This document shows positions 16,106-21,920 of a stretch of 25,275 bases of DNA, piece by piece. The notes beneath the pieces are model-generated. The model worked only from the letters and a program-made list of their open reading frames with translations, did not search any database and was not told the DNA's origin. The stretch spans positions 1-25,275 of the IMG/VR virus record IMGVR_UViG_3300031885_000107; one strand, 5' to 3'. This DNA is from a virus. Position 1 is the first letter of the stretch, and each line of letters starts with the position of its first letter. The position numbers and the translations under genes were made by a program.

Positions 16106-16178
16106 GCCCCGGTAGCTCAATGGTTGGAGCAATTGCATGCTAAGCTTTAGGTTATGAGTTCGAATCTCATCCGGGGCG
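16106..16178 (+). tRNA. Atypical phage tRNA-like gene, anticodon GCU (Ser), class I body
   Basis: The cloverleaf is excellent except for one arm. Acceptor GCCCCGG/CCGGGGC is 7/7; D-arm GCTC/GAGC is 4/4 with GG in the loop; T-arm ATGAG-TTCGAAT-CTCAT is 5/5; the variable loop is AGGTT. The anticodon arm ATTGC-ATGCTAA-GCTTT pairs at only 3 of 5 positions (two T-T mismatches). U33 and A37 frame the anticodon GCU, which reads Ser AGC/AGU, but real tRNA-Ser has a long variable arm and this does not. Discriminator is G and CCA is not encoded. It may be a degenerate tRNA, a decoy, or a tRNA charged with another amino acid. Confidence 0.7.
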
Positions 16179-16213
16179 CAGATTATTTGTTCTATTAACA
16201 AATGTTACAATTG

Positions 16214-16222
16214 TGTTATAAT
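16214..16222 (+). promoter_or_regulatory. Extended -10 promoter for a possible small RNA
   Basis: TGTTATAAT: consensus -10 TATAAT (16217-16222) with TG one base upstream, the same extended -10 design as the integrase promoter. The -35 is poor. The expected start is near 16228. Confidence 0.55.
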
Positions 16223-16227
16223 ATTAT

Positions 16228-16313
16228 TAGCATGCAGCTCTTTATTGAGCTAAACCTAAAGTAGTAATGGCGATTCAGTTCCACTTGCCGGCCCCGCCCC
16301 AGAGATGGGGCGG
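16228..16313 (+). ncRNA. Candidate small RNA complementary to the tRNA-like anticodon arm
   Basis: The region lies between an extended -10 promoter and a GC hairpin. It has a 5-bp hairpin AGCTC-TTTATT-GAGCT near its 5' end. TTAGCATGCA (16227-16236) is the exact reverse complement of tRNA anticodon-loop bases 16134-16143, and AACCTAAAG (16253-16261) of tRNA bases 16145-16153. The order of the two complements is permuted, so it is not a simple inverted duplication. Existence of the RNA is inferred. Confidence 0.35.
16294..16313. terminator. GC-rich hairpin between converging transcripts
   Basis: Perfect 7-bp stem CCGCCCC / GGGGCGG with loop AGAGAT, followed by TGTGCTTT. The T run is weak, but its place at the 3' end of the leftward methyltransferase gene and the possible rightward small RNA fits a shared terminator. 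Confidence 0.5.
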
Positions 16314-16319
16314 TGTGCT

Positions 16320-17930
16320 TTAAAGGTCAAGCTTTCGCTGCTTACCCTCATTTTCTTTCACTCTTTGGGCAGTCATGAATGTGCCTGTTTCGGGAGGCAT
16401 TTGGACCATAGCTCCGGCTAAAATCTGTTCGACGGTTAGGATCTGCAAGCGTGGGAAGGATCTATTCCAGAACTCTGATTTGTAATATCCGGCTGTGGAT
16501 GCAGCCGTAGTCATATCCCGAGTTGGATTGTCGAGGGTGATCAATACACCGATCTCGGCATGTTCATTGTTCAATGTGCCGATGAGATCTCGGATCGTAC
16601 CGCTATTAACATGACCTGATTTAACCTGGACCAGGACCCGCTTGAGCTCCTGTTTAGCTGAATCGATATAGTTTATTACTCCATCGATGCCTTTGTCACT
16701 GCCTTTTTTACCTGTACCTCCCAATTCGAATCCGCCGAGTGGTTTGGCACCAACCAATGATAGCGCCCACCACTGGAATTGATACCGGTCGCGCTGGGCC
16801 AGGTCACGAGCTGAGCCAAGATCCTTAGGTTTGCCAACCACTTCGAATTGGATCCCTGGAAACATAGCTTTCATGCGGTTCTCTACAAGATTAATGGAGA
16901 GGTAGGTGATATCAATACCGATCCAGTGGCGGCCAAGCTTTTCCGCAGCTGCAATTGCAGTACCACAGCCACAGAAGGGATCCAGTAGAAGATCGCCGGG
17001 ATTGGTACTAGCTTGAACGATGCGTTCTAATAGGGCTAATGGTTTTTGAGTCGGGTATCCTAAACGCTCAGCAGCTTGTGAGTTTATGGGAGGCAAATCA
17101 TCCCAGATATCTTGTAAGGGTGTGCCTGGCATTTCATCAAGATAACGAATATATTCTGCGCCACCTGATTTCGTATAATGAAGCCTGCCCAAATCATGCA
17201 ATTCTTGCATGCGTGATTTAGGACAGCGCCAAATTTTTGTTATCCCATTCCATTCGTAAGTATATCCACCACCTGACAAACCGGTTGCTGTTAAATCCCC
17301 AGTTCGAAATTTTCTTCCATTTTCGTCTGTATAACGGTAATGGCTTTCTGTATACTTGGCGTCATATGGTTGATAAAATTTATTCCAGATAAATTCCCTA
17401 CTCTTAGTGTAAAATAAAATAATATCATGGGAATTTCCTAAAGTTTTCGAATCACTGTGGGCACTGGTTCGTTTCCAGATTATCTCACTAGAAAAGTATT
17501 GAAACCCGAAAACTGAATCTAATACAATTTTAAGATAATGGCTAGCAGTTGGATCGCAATGCAGGTAAATGCTGCCAGTGGGTTTAAGCACTCGCTGCAG
17601 CTCCACAAGACGAGCTGCCATCATAACCAGGTAAGCCAGCATCTGATTCTCACCGATGATGGTACGCAAGGCAGCCAGAAGGTCATCCACAGTGCCTGGA
17701 TTGGCCTGGAGGATGTCGAGGTAAGCCTGCTCAGCTGAAGGTCCCCAGTGCCAGGTGTCATCGAAAGCGGTGATCTGTGCATCAGAGGATATCCCGCTTT
17801 CATTTTTGAAAAGGACGTTATATGATCTAGATGAATTAAAAGGCGGATCCAGATAGATCAGGTCGACTGAATTGGCCGGCATGGAGCGCAGAATGGGGAG
17901 GTTATCACCAAAATAAAGGGTGTTGGTCAT
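16320..17930 (-). CDS. DNA methyltransferase fused to Mrr-like restriction endonuclease domain
   Basis: A 536-residue two-domain protein. Residues 1-350 are a beta-class N6-adenine/N4-cytosine methyltransferase: catalytic motif DPPF (28-31) comes first, and the AdoMet-binding part with TQKP (294-297) and LDPFCGCGT (316-324) comes later. Residues 390-510 are a PD-(D/E)xK nuclease of Mrr type: GSDKGIDG (410-417) and VQVKSG (434-439) supply the Asp and the Gln/Lys of the active site, and GVLITLDNPTRDM follows. One chain could therefore modify and cut DNA, a compact restriction-modification or modification-dependent system. It is last in the leftward operon with the repressor, so it should be made in the lysogen and could protect it from other phages. 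Target sequence and whether the nuclease is active cannot be seen. Confidence 0.85.
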   Translation of the reverse strand: MTNTLYFGDNLPILRSMPANSVDLIYLDPPFNSSRSYNVLFKNESGISSDAQITAFDDTWHWGPSAEQAYLDILQANPGTVDDLLAALRTIIGENQMLAYLVMMAARLVELQRVLKPTGSIYLHCDPTASHYLKIVLDSVFGFQYFSSEIIWKRTSAHSDSKTLGNSHDIILFYTKSREFIWNKFYQPYDAKYTESHYRYTDENGRKFRTGDLTATGLSGGGYTYEWNGITKIWRCPKSRMQELHDLGRLHYTKSGGAEYIRYLDEMPGTPLQDIWDDLPPINSQAAERLGYPTQKPLALLERIVQASTNPGDLLLDPFCGCGTAIAAAEKLGRHWIGIDITYLSINLVENRMKAMFPGIQFEVVGKPKDLGSARDLAQRDRYQFQWWALSLVGAKPLGGFELGGTGKKGSDKGIDGVINYIDSAKQELKRVLVQVKSGHVNSGTIRDLIGTLNNEHAEIGVLITLDNPTRDMTTAASTAGYYKSEFWNRSFPRLQILTVEQILAGAMVQMPPETGTFMTAQRVKENEGKQRKLDL

Positions 17931-17952
17931 TTATCGTTTCTTGAGAATAGTC

Positions 17953-18189
17953 CTATCTAATTTTCCATGTCTTACCGCAATTTTGACAAACGGCCATTTT
18001 TATGGTTTTACTTCGGGTTTTACTGTTGGTAATGAGAGGGATAATAATGATCAGACCCAGGGTTAATATTGCCAATAAAATCCATAAGATCCAGGCAATA
18101 CATCCTCTCCTCTTCGTCTCAACTTTTTCGACAACCTGCACTTTAATATCATGGCTGTGACATTTTGGGCACGTCAATTCAGCGGACAT
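17953..18189 (-). CDS. Zinc-ribbon protein with a central membrane segment
   Basis: A 78-residue protein. N-terminal Cys pair CPKCHS (about residue 7) and C-terminal Cys pair CQNCGK (about 70) can form one zinc ribbon. Between them lies a long hydrophobic stretch (about residues 30-54: CIAWILWILLAILTLGLIII) that should cross the membrane once or as a hairpin. ATG 18189 is chosen for the AAAGGAGG ribosome site 11 bases upstream; an in-frame GTG at 18216 would overlap that site. It lies between the 49-residue membrane protein and the methyltransferase-nuclease in the lysogeny operon. Function unknown; a superinfection-exclusion or sensing role is only a guess. Confidence 0.75.
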   Translation of the reverse strand: MSAELTCPKCHSHDIKVQVVEKVETKRRGCIAWILWILLAILTLGLIIIIPLITNSKTRSKTIKMAVCQNCGKTWKIR

Positions 18190-18253
18190 ATTATCAGCAT
18201 CCTCCTTTGAGAACACTATTATTCGTAATGCTTGGGGATTTATTAAATAAAAT

Positions 18254-18403
18254 CTAGTAACTCATCACCAAATAGTAAGCCCAAAGTGCACCGATCAGGA
18301 CACCCGCTCCAATCCCGCTGATAAATAAGAATATCGGTTTCTTCTTGGTCACAAAGTACAAAATTAATCCCACTACAAATATCCCAATTCCCCATCCGTC
18401 CAT
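18254..18403 (-). CDS. 49-residue two-helix membrane protein
   Basis: A small ORF with a strong ribosome site (AGGAGG, 6 bases before ATG). It encodes a hydrophobic helix (MDGWGIGIFVVGLILYFVT), a positive turn TKKKP and a second hydrophobic helix (IFLFISGIGAGVLIGALWAY). The positive loop predicts both ends outside and the loop in the cytoplasm. It is the first gene after the repressor in the leftward operon, so it should be expressed in lysogens. The length is below common gene-calling thresholds. No family is recognised; small prophage membrane proteins often block superinfection, but this is inference. Confidence 0.8.
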   Translation of the reverse strand: MDGWGIGIFVVGLILYFVTKKKPIFLFISGIGAGVLIGALWAYYLVMSY

Positions 18404-18439
18404 TTTTTACCTCCTGATTACGTTTCTGAGTAACTGACC

Positions 18440-18802
18440 CTATTTCAAGCGTTTATAACCGTGGGACTTCAACCATTGCTCGAGCCAGCGGTCAAAATCA
18501 AGCTCGAGGGTTGGATAATCATTGGGGGAAATGATGTGATAAATCTCCTCGAGCTCATTTATGGCTTTTGGCGGATGAGCAACATCCATTATATCGTAAA
18601 CCTCCGGGCCTAATTTTACAGCAAGTTTGCGCATAGAACCTAAACCCGGCTTTCCGTTTCCATTCATCCATTGTGTGACGAGTGCATGATTTATATTCAA
18701 CCAGCGGCTGAACTGGCGAATGCTGGCTCTGCCATTGTCCATCTGCCAAAGTAAATATTGCTTCTCGAGATAATCGCTGAAACCAGTTTGTTTTTGGATC
18801 AT
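18440..18802 (-). CDS. Phage repressor (XRE-type HTH, CI-like)
   Basis: A 120-residue protein with an XRE helix-turn-helix at about residues 27-71 (SIRQFSRWLNINHALVTQWM ... SMRKLAVKLGPEVYDIM). The C-terminal 45 residues are charged and helical, probably for dimerisation. There is no LexA/CI-type self-cleaving protease domain, so induction must work in another way. It is divergent from the Cro-like gene across about 100 bases containing promoters and a palindromic operator. No ribosome site precedes ATG 18802, and the nearest minus-strand TATAAT puts the transcript start about two bases before it: the mRNA is probably leaderless, as in lambda cI made from pRM. Confidence 0.8.
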   Translation of the reverse strand: MIQKQTGFSDYLEKQYLLWQMDNGRASIRQFSRWLNINHALVTQWMNGNGKPGLGSMRKLAVKLGPEVYDIMDVAHPPKAINELEEIYHIISPNDYPTLELDFDRWLEQWLKSHGYKRLK

Positions 18803-18810
18803 TTTTATTA

Positions 18811-18838
18811 ATTATAGTATCAAAACTATTGACAAATC
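18811..18838 (-). promoter_or_regulatory. Leftward promoter of the lysogeny operon
   Basis: TATAAT on the minus strand (18816-18811) with only a weak -35 (GATTTG at 18838-18833, 16-base spacing). It overlaps the -35 region of the rightward early promoter, so the two compete. A weak -35 suggests it needs activation by its own repressor. Confidence 0.55.
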
Positions 18839-18856
18839 CTTACAATTATGTATAAT
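18829..18856 (+). promoter_or_regulatory. Rightward early promoter (pR-like)
   Basis: Perfect sigma70 elements TTGACA (18829-18834) and TATAAT (18851-18856) with a 16-base spacer. It drives the early operon starting with the Cro-like gene. Confidence 0.85.
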
Positions 18857-18872
18857 GGTTAATAATTAACCA
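18856..18872. promoter_or_regulatory. Palindromic operator over the early transcription start
   Basis: TGGTTAATAATTAACCA is a perfect 17-bp palindrome around a central A, lying immediately after the -10 of the early promoter. Binding there would block rightward transcription. A different weaker inverted repeat (ATAGT ... ACTAT) lies between the two promoters at about 18813-18828. Confidence 0.7.
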
Positions 18873-18902
18873 ATGTGAGTAATCAATACAATCGATAGTG
18901 AT

Positions 18903-19166
18903 ATGAACATTCCAACAATCATTTCAAAATATCGGGGCGAAAAGAGCCTCCGTACCTTCGCCGCAGAAGTTTCTGAGAGGATGCCTGAACCGATTACTTA
19001 TCAGACGATCAAGAACTGGGAGGATGAGGTTACGAGGCCATCTTATTATTTTATGCTTGCAATTGCACTCCATAATGACGACTGGCGCCGAACGATGGCG
19101 CTGGAGATCCTGGCAGTATTGAAGCCTGGGTATTACACACCTGACCAGTTGAAAATAATTACATAA
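18903..19166 (+). CDS. Cro-like HTH regulator
   Basis: An 87-residue protein, first gene of the rightward early operon and divergent from the repressor. Residues 5-60 form an XRE-like helix-turn-helix (KSLRTFAAEVSERM ... TYQTIKNWEDEVTRPSYYFM). The C-terminus is short and helical. By position it should be the Cro counterpart that shuts off repressor synthesis and favours lytic growth. No strong ribosome site is visible upstream of ATG 18903 (the nearest purines are GATAGTGAT). Family call is good; the Cro role is inferred. Confidence 0.7.
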   Translation: MNIPTIISKYRGEKSLRTFAAEVSERMPEPITYQTIKNWEDEVTRPSYYFMLAIALHNDDWRRTMALEILAVLKPGYYTPDQLKIIT

Positions 19167-19188
19167 AGGATAAAGAGGGAGGCCCTAT

Positions 19189-19383
19189 ATGAGTTATGCA
19201 ATGCACGCTGTGAGCATGTTACTGCAGGATGAATTCGTTAGCCTGCTTTCAAAACTTCCCAATGATTATTTCAAACTGGAGGAAAGTAAAAGAAACTCGG
19301 TCTGGCAATCAATCCTCAGCGAGCTCAATCATGGTGAAAAAGACCTTGATAAATTGGCAAGTCTGGCAATGATATGGCTCTAG
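19189..19383 (+). CDS. Small early protein of unknown function
   Basis: A 64-residue helical, slightly acidic protein (MSYAMHAVSMLLQDEFVSLL ...). The ribosome site AGAGGGAGG is strong and well placed. The end overlaps the next HTH gene by 10 bases, so the two are translationally linked. No motif is recognised. It could be a partner of the DNA-binding protein encoded next, which is a guess based on coupling alone. Confidence 0.65.
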   Translation: MSYAMHAVSMLLQDEFVSLLSKLPNDYFKLEESKRNSVWQSILSELNHGEKDLDKLASLAMIWL

Positions 19384-19583
19384 GACAAAGCCCATCCACT
19401 GACGACCTCGATCTAATGACCATCGAAGAGGTGGCCACCAAACTAAAAGTGGATAAAAGCACGGTATATAAGATGATCAGGCAAGGCGAGATGAGTGCAT
19501 GCCATTTTGGAAGATCAAGGCGTGTCACGAGAAGAGATCTGGCTGAATTCATCGAGCAGCATACCACCTATTGTTTCAGATAA
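19374..19583 (+). CDS. HTH_17/excisionase-family DNA-binding protein
   Basis: A 69-residue protein whose core (LMTIEEVATKLKVDKSTVYKM ... FGRSRRVTRRDLAEFIEQH) is the MerR-like winged helix of the HTH_17/excisionase family. Proteins of this size and type serve as excisionases or small regulators in phages. It is a plausible Xis for the attP region although it is encoded far from int, in the lytic operon, which would fit excision on induction. ATG 19374 overlaps the previous gene; an inner ATG at 19416 would remove the non-conserved first 14 residues. Confidence 0.75.
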   Translation: MALGQSPSTDDLDLMTIEEVATKLKVDKSTVYKMIRQGEMSACHFGRSRRVTRRDLAEFIEQHTTYCFR

Positions 19584-19601
19584 CGGGATCCAATAACTAT
19601 T

Positions 19602-19874
19602 ATGTCTGACAATAAATCAGAAATCGTCTATCGGTACATCATTTCTTATAAGACTAAACACGACGGAAATTCTCCTAGTATTCGTCTGATCGCGAGGGAT
19701 TGCCATATCTCAAGCACCTCACTGGTCGCATATTACCTCGATAAACTGGTCAGTAAGGGGATGATCGAGATTTCTGATGATACAGAGAGCCATAAGATCA
19801 TGGTTAAAGGTGGTTGTTGGAGGATGTCAATGAACCCAAGCGGACATTGTCAGTCATCCAAAGGAGATGACTGA
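19602..19874 (+). CDS. LexA-type winged-helix DNA-binding protein, no protease domain
   Basis: A 90-residue protein. Residues 5-70 match the LexA N-terminal DNA-binding domain: VYRYIISYKTKHDGNSPSIR, LIARDCHISSTSLVAYYLDK and a wing GMIEI. There is no room for the S24 peptidase domain of LexA. It may act on host SOS-type sites or phage operators. It ends directly against the next ATG (TGA-ATG), in a tight early operon. The fold assignment is good; the target is unknown. Confidence 0.7.
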   Translation: MSDNKSEIVYRYIISYKTKHDGNSPSIRLIARDCHISSTSLVAYYLDKLVSKGMIEISDDTESHKIMVKGGCWRMSMNPSGHCQSSKGDD

Positions 19875-20324
19875 ATGAGCAGGAAGATTGACGGAGAGAA
19901 TGCTCGATACAATGCCGGGGTCAATGTTAAAGAAATGATCGACCACCTGCCGGCAGGGATGGAGAGGGCGATCCGCAGGGAGCTCGATTTTCACATAGGA
20001 AGGGAGAATGCGGTCTCGAGGTCCCAATTAATATCAGACCTGGCAAGCATGGGTTTCGATTATATTGATAAAGATGATCGCCCGATAAGAGTATGTATCA
20101 ACAAGATACGCAAATCGGGCACGCCTGGCTCTTGGATCTGTTCGACTGGCGGGTTGGGAGGCGGATATTGGCTGGCTAAAAATTTAGAGGAGATGGAAGA
20201 GTTCATCAAGCATGAGGAGGAAAGCCGGCTGGGGGATTTTGCGAAGCAGATGAGAGCCATGCGATATGCAGCGGAGAAATATTGGGGAAGATATTCCCCC
20301 GAAAAACAAGCATCACTATTTTAG
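19875..20324 (+). CDS. Hypothetical early protein with winged-helix-like centre
   Basis: A 149-residue protein. The centre (AVSRSQLISDLASMGFDYID ... RVCINKIRKSGTPGSWICS ... GGGYWLAKNLEEMEEFI) has the helix-helix-wing order of a winged helix, as in small phage regulators that read one strand with a GGYW wing. Flanking helices are charged. A strong AAGGAGATGACTGA ribosome region precedes it. A regulatory or replication-accessory role is possible; no named family is recognised. Confidence 0.65.
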   Translation: MSRKIDGENARYNAGVNVKEMIDHLPAGMERAIRRELDFHIGRENAVSRSQLISDLASMGFDYIDKDDRPIRVCINKIRKSGTPGSWICSTGGLGGGYWLAKNLEEMEEFIKHEEESRLGDFAKQMRAMRYAAEKYWGRYSPEKQASLF

Positions 20325-20340
20325 ATAAAAGGAGAATGTT

Positions 20341-20616
20341 ATGGCCGAGAATGGAACGAAATCGATTACTTTTCCAGCGACGAATGCAGCCGGAGAGGCA
20401 AAGCTTAAAAGGCTAATTGAGACGATCGCCGATTACATGGGGGCTAAGGTCACGCTCGAAATCGTGATGGTGATGGAAGCGAACTATCCCAGTGATCGGT
20501 CAGATATCGAAGCAATATTTAAACGCCTGGCTGGAAACAAGACGGGTTTTAGAACTGTCGCTCCAAAAGAGAAAAATATGTCAACACAGGTGGAGGAACC
20601 ATCTGCTGAAGAGTGA
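20341..20616 (+). CDS. Hypothetical early protein
   Basis: A 91-residue protein, ribosome site AAAGGAG 7 bases before ATG. N-terminal half has a helix of the form AAGEAKLKRLIETIADYMGA followed by a strand VTLEIVMVM; the C-terminal 30 residues are polar and acidic. No motif is recognised. It is followed by a short hypothetical gene only five bases downstream, so the two are co-translated. Confidence 0.65.
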   Translation: MAENGTKSITFPATNAAGEAKLKRLIETIADYMGAKVTLEIVMVMEANYPSDRSDIEAIFKRLAGNKTGFRTVAPKEKNMSTQVEEPSAEE

Positions 20617-20621
20617 GAATA

Positions 20622-20819
20622 ATGGAAAATATGATTCACATTACCATCATGATCAGCCTGGAAGAGATAGAAGCGCTGATAAAGCTGGCGGAGCGACAGA
20701 GGCGGGATCCGAAGGACCAGGCGGCGATGATGGTGCGGAGGGGGCTTGAGGAGTACGGCTTGATCCCCTGGCGACCTGACAGCCATATGCCGGTCGATGA
20801 TATTCCTGATGAGGAATAA
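20622..20819 (+). CDS. Hypothetical early protein
   Basis: A 65-residue protein. ATG 20622 is preferred over the GTG at 20613, which overlaps the previous stop. It has a strand (MIHITIMISL), then a helix with EEIEALIKLAERQ, then DPKDQAAMMVRRGLEEYGLI, an arrangement that recalls short ribbon-helix-helix or antitoxin-like proteins, although the match is too weak for a firm call. The C-terminus is acidic. No toxin partner is adjacent. Confidence 0.6.
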   Translation: MENMIHITIMISLEEIEALIKLAERQRRDPKDQAAMMVRRGLEEYGLIPWRPDSHMPVDDIPDEE

Positions 20820-20828
20820 AAGGCTCAG

Positions 20829-21113
20829 ATGAAATTACCTTATTACGAAAAACATTATTTACGCCAGGCGGAAGTGACCCAAAACTGCCCGGGATGCGGA
20901 AAGATGGATAAGCTGGCGATGCGGAGCAAGGTGATCAGCTATATGCATGACAAAACGGAGTATTACGTGGGATGCAATTGCGGCTGGATGGGTCCGATGG
21001 CGGATAATCCGATCCTGGCAGCGGTGAAATGGGAGGCCAGGGCGATTCTTAAAGAATTGACGGAGGTGTATGGAAATGACAATGAAGGCAGGACCACTGG
21101 AGAGAGCGATTGA
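20829..21113 (+). CDS. Lar-like zinc-ribbon protein (restriction-alleviation family)
   Basis: A 94-residue protein with a zinc ribbon: CPGCGK at about residues 20-25 and CNCGW at about 49-53, followed by the pattern 'GPMADNPILAAVKWEARA', which is the helix usual in the Lar family ('...A...W...'). Lar proteins lower cutting by type I restriction enzymes of the host. Here it would help DNA survive early in infection. It is in the middle of the early operon and overlaps the next gene by 38 bases. The ribbon is clear; the anti-restriction role comes from the family and is not proven for distant members. Confidence 0.65.
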   Translation: MKLPYYEKHYLRQAEVTQNCPGCGKMDKLAMRSKVISYMHDKTEYYVGCNCGWMGPMADNPILAAVKWEARAILKELTEVYGNDNEGRTTGESD

Positions 21114-21309
21114 TCAGCAGAGTGCTGAGTGGCTGGAGGCTACATGCCCGCTGGTTTACGACGCATTGGGGAAGGAACTGGAGGCCGGACACACGCTCAA
21201 TGATGTCAGGCGGATCTTGCGGCGCATTTTTGGCAATGACCTGCGGGATGCGTTCGTGCTGCGGGTGCTGCAGGCTGCTGAGTTTATGTATGGCGAACAA
21301 GCCCATTGA
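21076..21309 (+). CDS. Hypothetical helical early protein
   Basis: A 77-residue, entirely helical protein (GPLERAIDQQSAEWLEATCP ... LNDVRRILRRIFG). ATG 21076 is chosen because GGAGG lies 9 bases upstream; ATG 21070 would leave only 3. It overlaps the Lar-like gene in a different frame and the next small gene by 20 bases. No family recognised. Confidence 0.6.
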   Translation: MTMKAGPLERAIDQQSAEWLEATCPLVYDALGKELEAGHTLNDVRRILRRIFGNDLRDAFVLRVLQAAEFMYGEQAH

Positions 21310-21415
21310 GGAGGTCATCGAGCATATGCCCGATGTGTATGCGCTGGCAGGATGCACATTTATTCGCCCAGAGCAGATGCCGCTATACATCTGCTCGACC
21401 CGAATTGGATGCTAA
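21290..21415 (+). CDS. 41-residue hypothetical protein
   Basis: A small ORF (starts MANKPIEEVIEHMPDVYALA, ends ICSTRIGC) with mixed hydrophobic and charged residues that look like real protein. It overlaps the previous gene by 20 bases and the next micro-gene by seven (ATGCTAA). No strong ribosome site, so translation would depend on coupling. The region would otherwise be an unusual gap in a packed operon. Confidence 0.45.
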   Translation: MANKPIEEVIEHMPDVYALAGCTFIRPEQMPLYICSTRIGC

Positions 21416-21498
21416 ACGAACTTTACAAGGGCAAATGCCTGCGAATGTCAGGGACTGCCGGTGCAAATTATTTTATAGTTTGCTGGGAGACAATATGA
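21409..21498 (+). CDS. 29-residue micro-ORF coupled to the AT-rich gene
   Basis: It starts inside the previous stop (ATGCTAA) and ends as ATGA with the start of the following gene. The product (MLNELYKGKCLRMSG ... FIVCWETI) has two Cys and a hydrophobic end. It may be a true micro-protein or a translational bridge. No family. Confidence 0.35.
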   Translation: MLNELYKGKCLRMSGTAGANYFIVCWETI

Positions 21499-21920
21499 AA
21501 GAAAAATTTATTCAAATAATATCGGGGAATGATTGTGAAGCTTTGTTTAGGCAAACTGATGCTTTAGATGGTTGGATATGGGTTCCTATCTTATTTTGGG
21601 GATTAACTATAAAAGGCAAAATTAAAGGGATTGTTCTTGCAGACGAAATGAGTGGGGAAATGATAATCGCAGAAGAAGATAAATATTTTATGGGTTATTT
21701 ATATAAAGAAGGAAAATTAACTAATAAAGAAGTAAAAATCAGGATGGAAGTTATTGATGAACTTATTGCAGATGACGAAAAAGCAAATGAAGAGTTTTCG
21801 AAAATATCATTTTATGAATTTATAAAATTATCAATAATAGCGGTACGAAATTATTATAAGATAAGAATACATTGGAAAATAAAAAATATTAAAAAATGGG
21901 TAATGGAACGAACATCATGA
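21495..21920 (+). CDS. AT-rich accessory gene (moron) of unknown function
   Basis: A 141-residue protein starting MKEKFIQIISGND, with GGGAGA before ATG 21495 and ATGA coupling to the upstream micro-ORF. Longer readings from upstream starts are shadows. The middle region (GWIWVPILFWGLTIKGKIKG) is hydrophobic and may form a beta-hairpin or membrane-proximal segment; a long acidic helix and a very basic C-terminus (RNYYKIRIHWKIKNIKKW) follow. The DNA is strikingly AT-rich and, by eye, lacks GATC, unlike the replication gene that starts in its stop (ATGA). This marks recent acquisition. Morons at such places often encode anti-defence proteins, but nothing here proves that. Confidence 0.65.
   Translation: MKEKFIQIISGNDCEALFRQTDALDGWIWVPILFWGLTIKGKIKGIVLADEMSGEMIIAEEDKYFMGYLYKEGKLTNKEVKIRMEVIDELIADDEKANEEFSKISFYEFIKLSIIAVRNYYKIRIHWKIKNIKKWVMERTS

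Noticed and set aside
16267-16323. 18-residue ORF MAIQFHLPAPPQRWGGVL
   Set aside because: No ribosome site, and most of it is the terminator hairpin.
18440-19166. Toxin-antitoxin pair from the two small HTH proteins
   Set aside because: They are divergent XRE proteins around a palindromic operator, the standard repressor/Cro layout; no toxin fold is adjacent.
21306-21494. N-terminal extension of the AT-rich gene (204-residue reading)
   Set aside because: The extra 63 residues are Arg/Cys-rich out-of-frame reading of other small genes; ATG 21495 has a ribosome site and an ATGA coupling.
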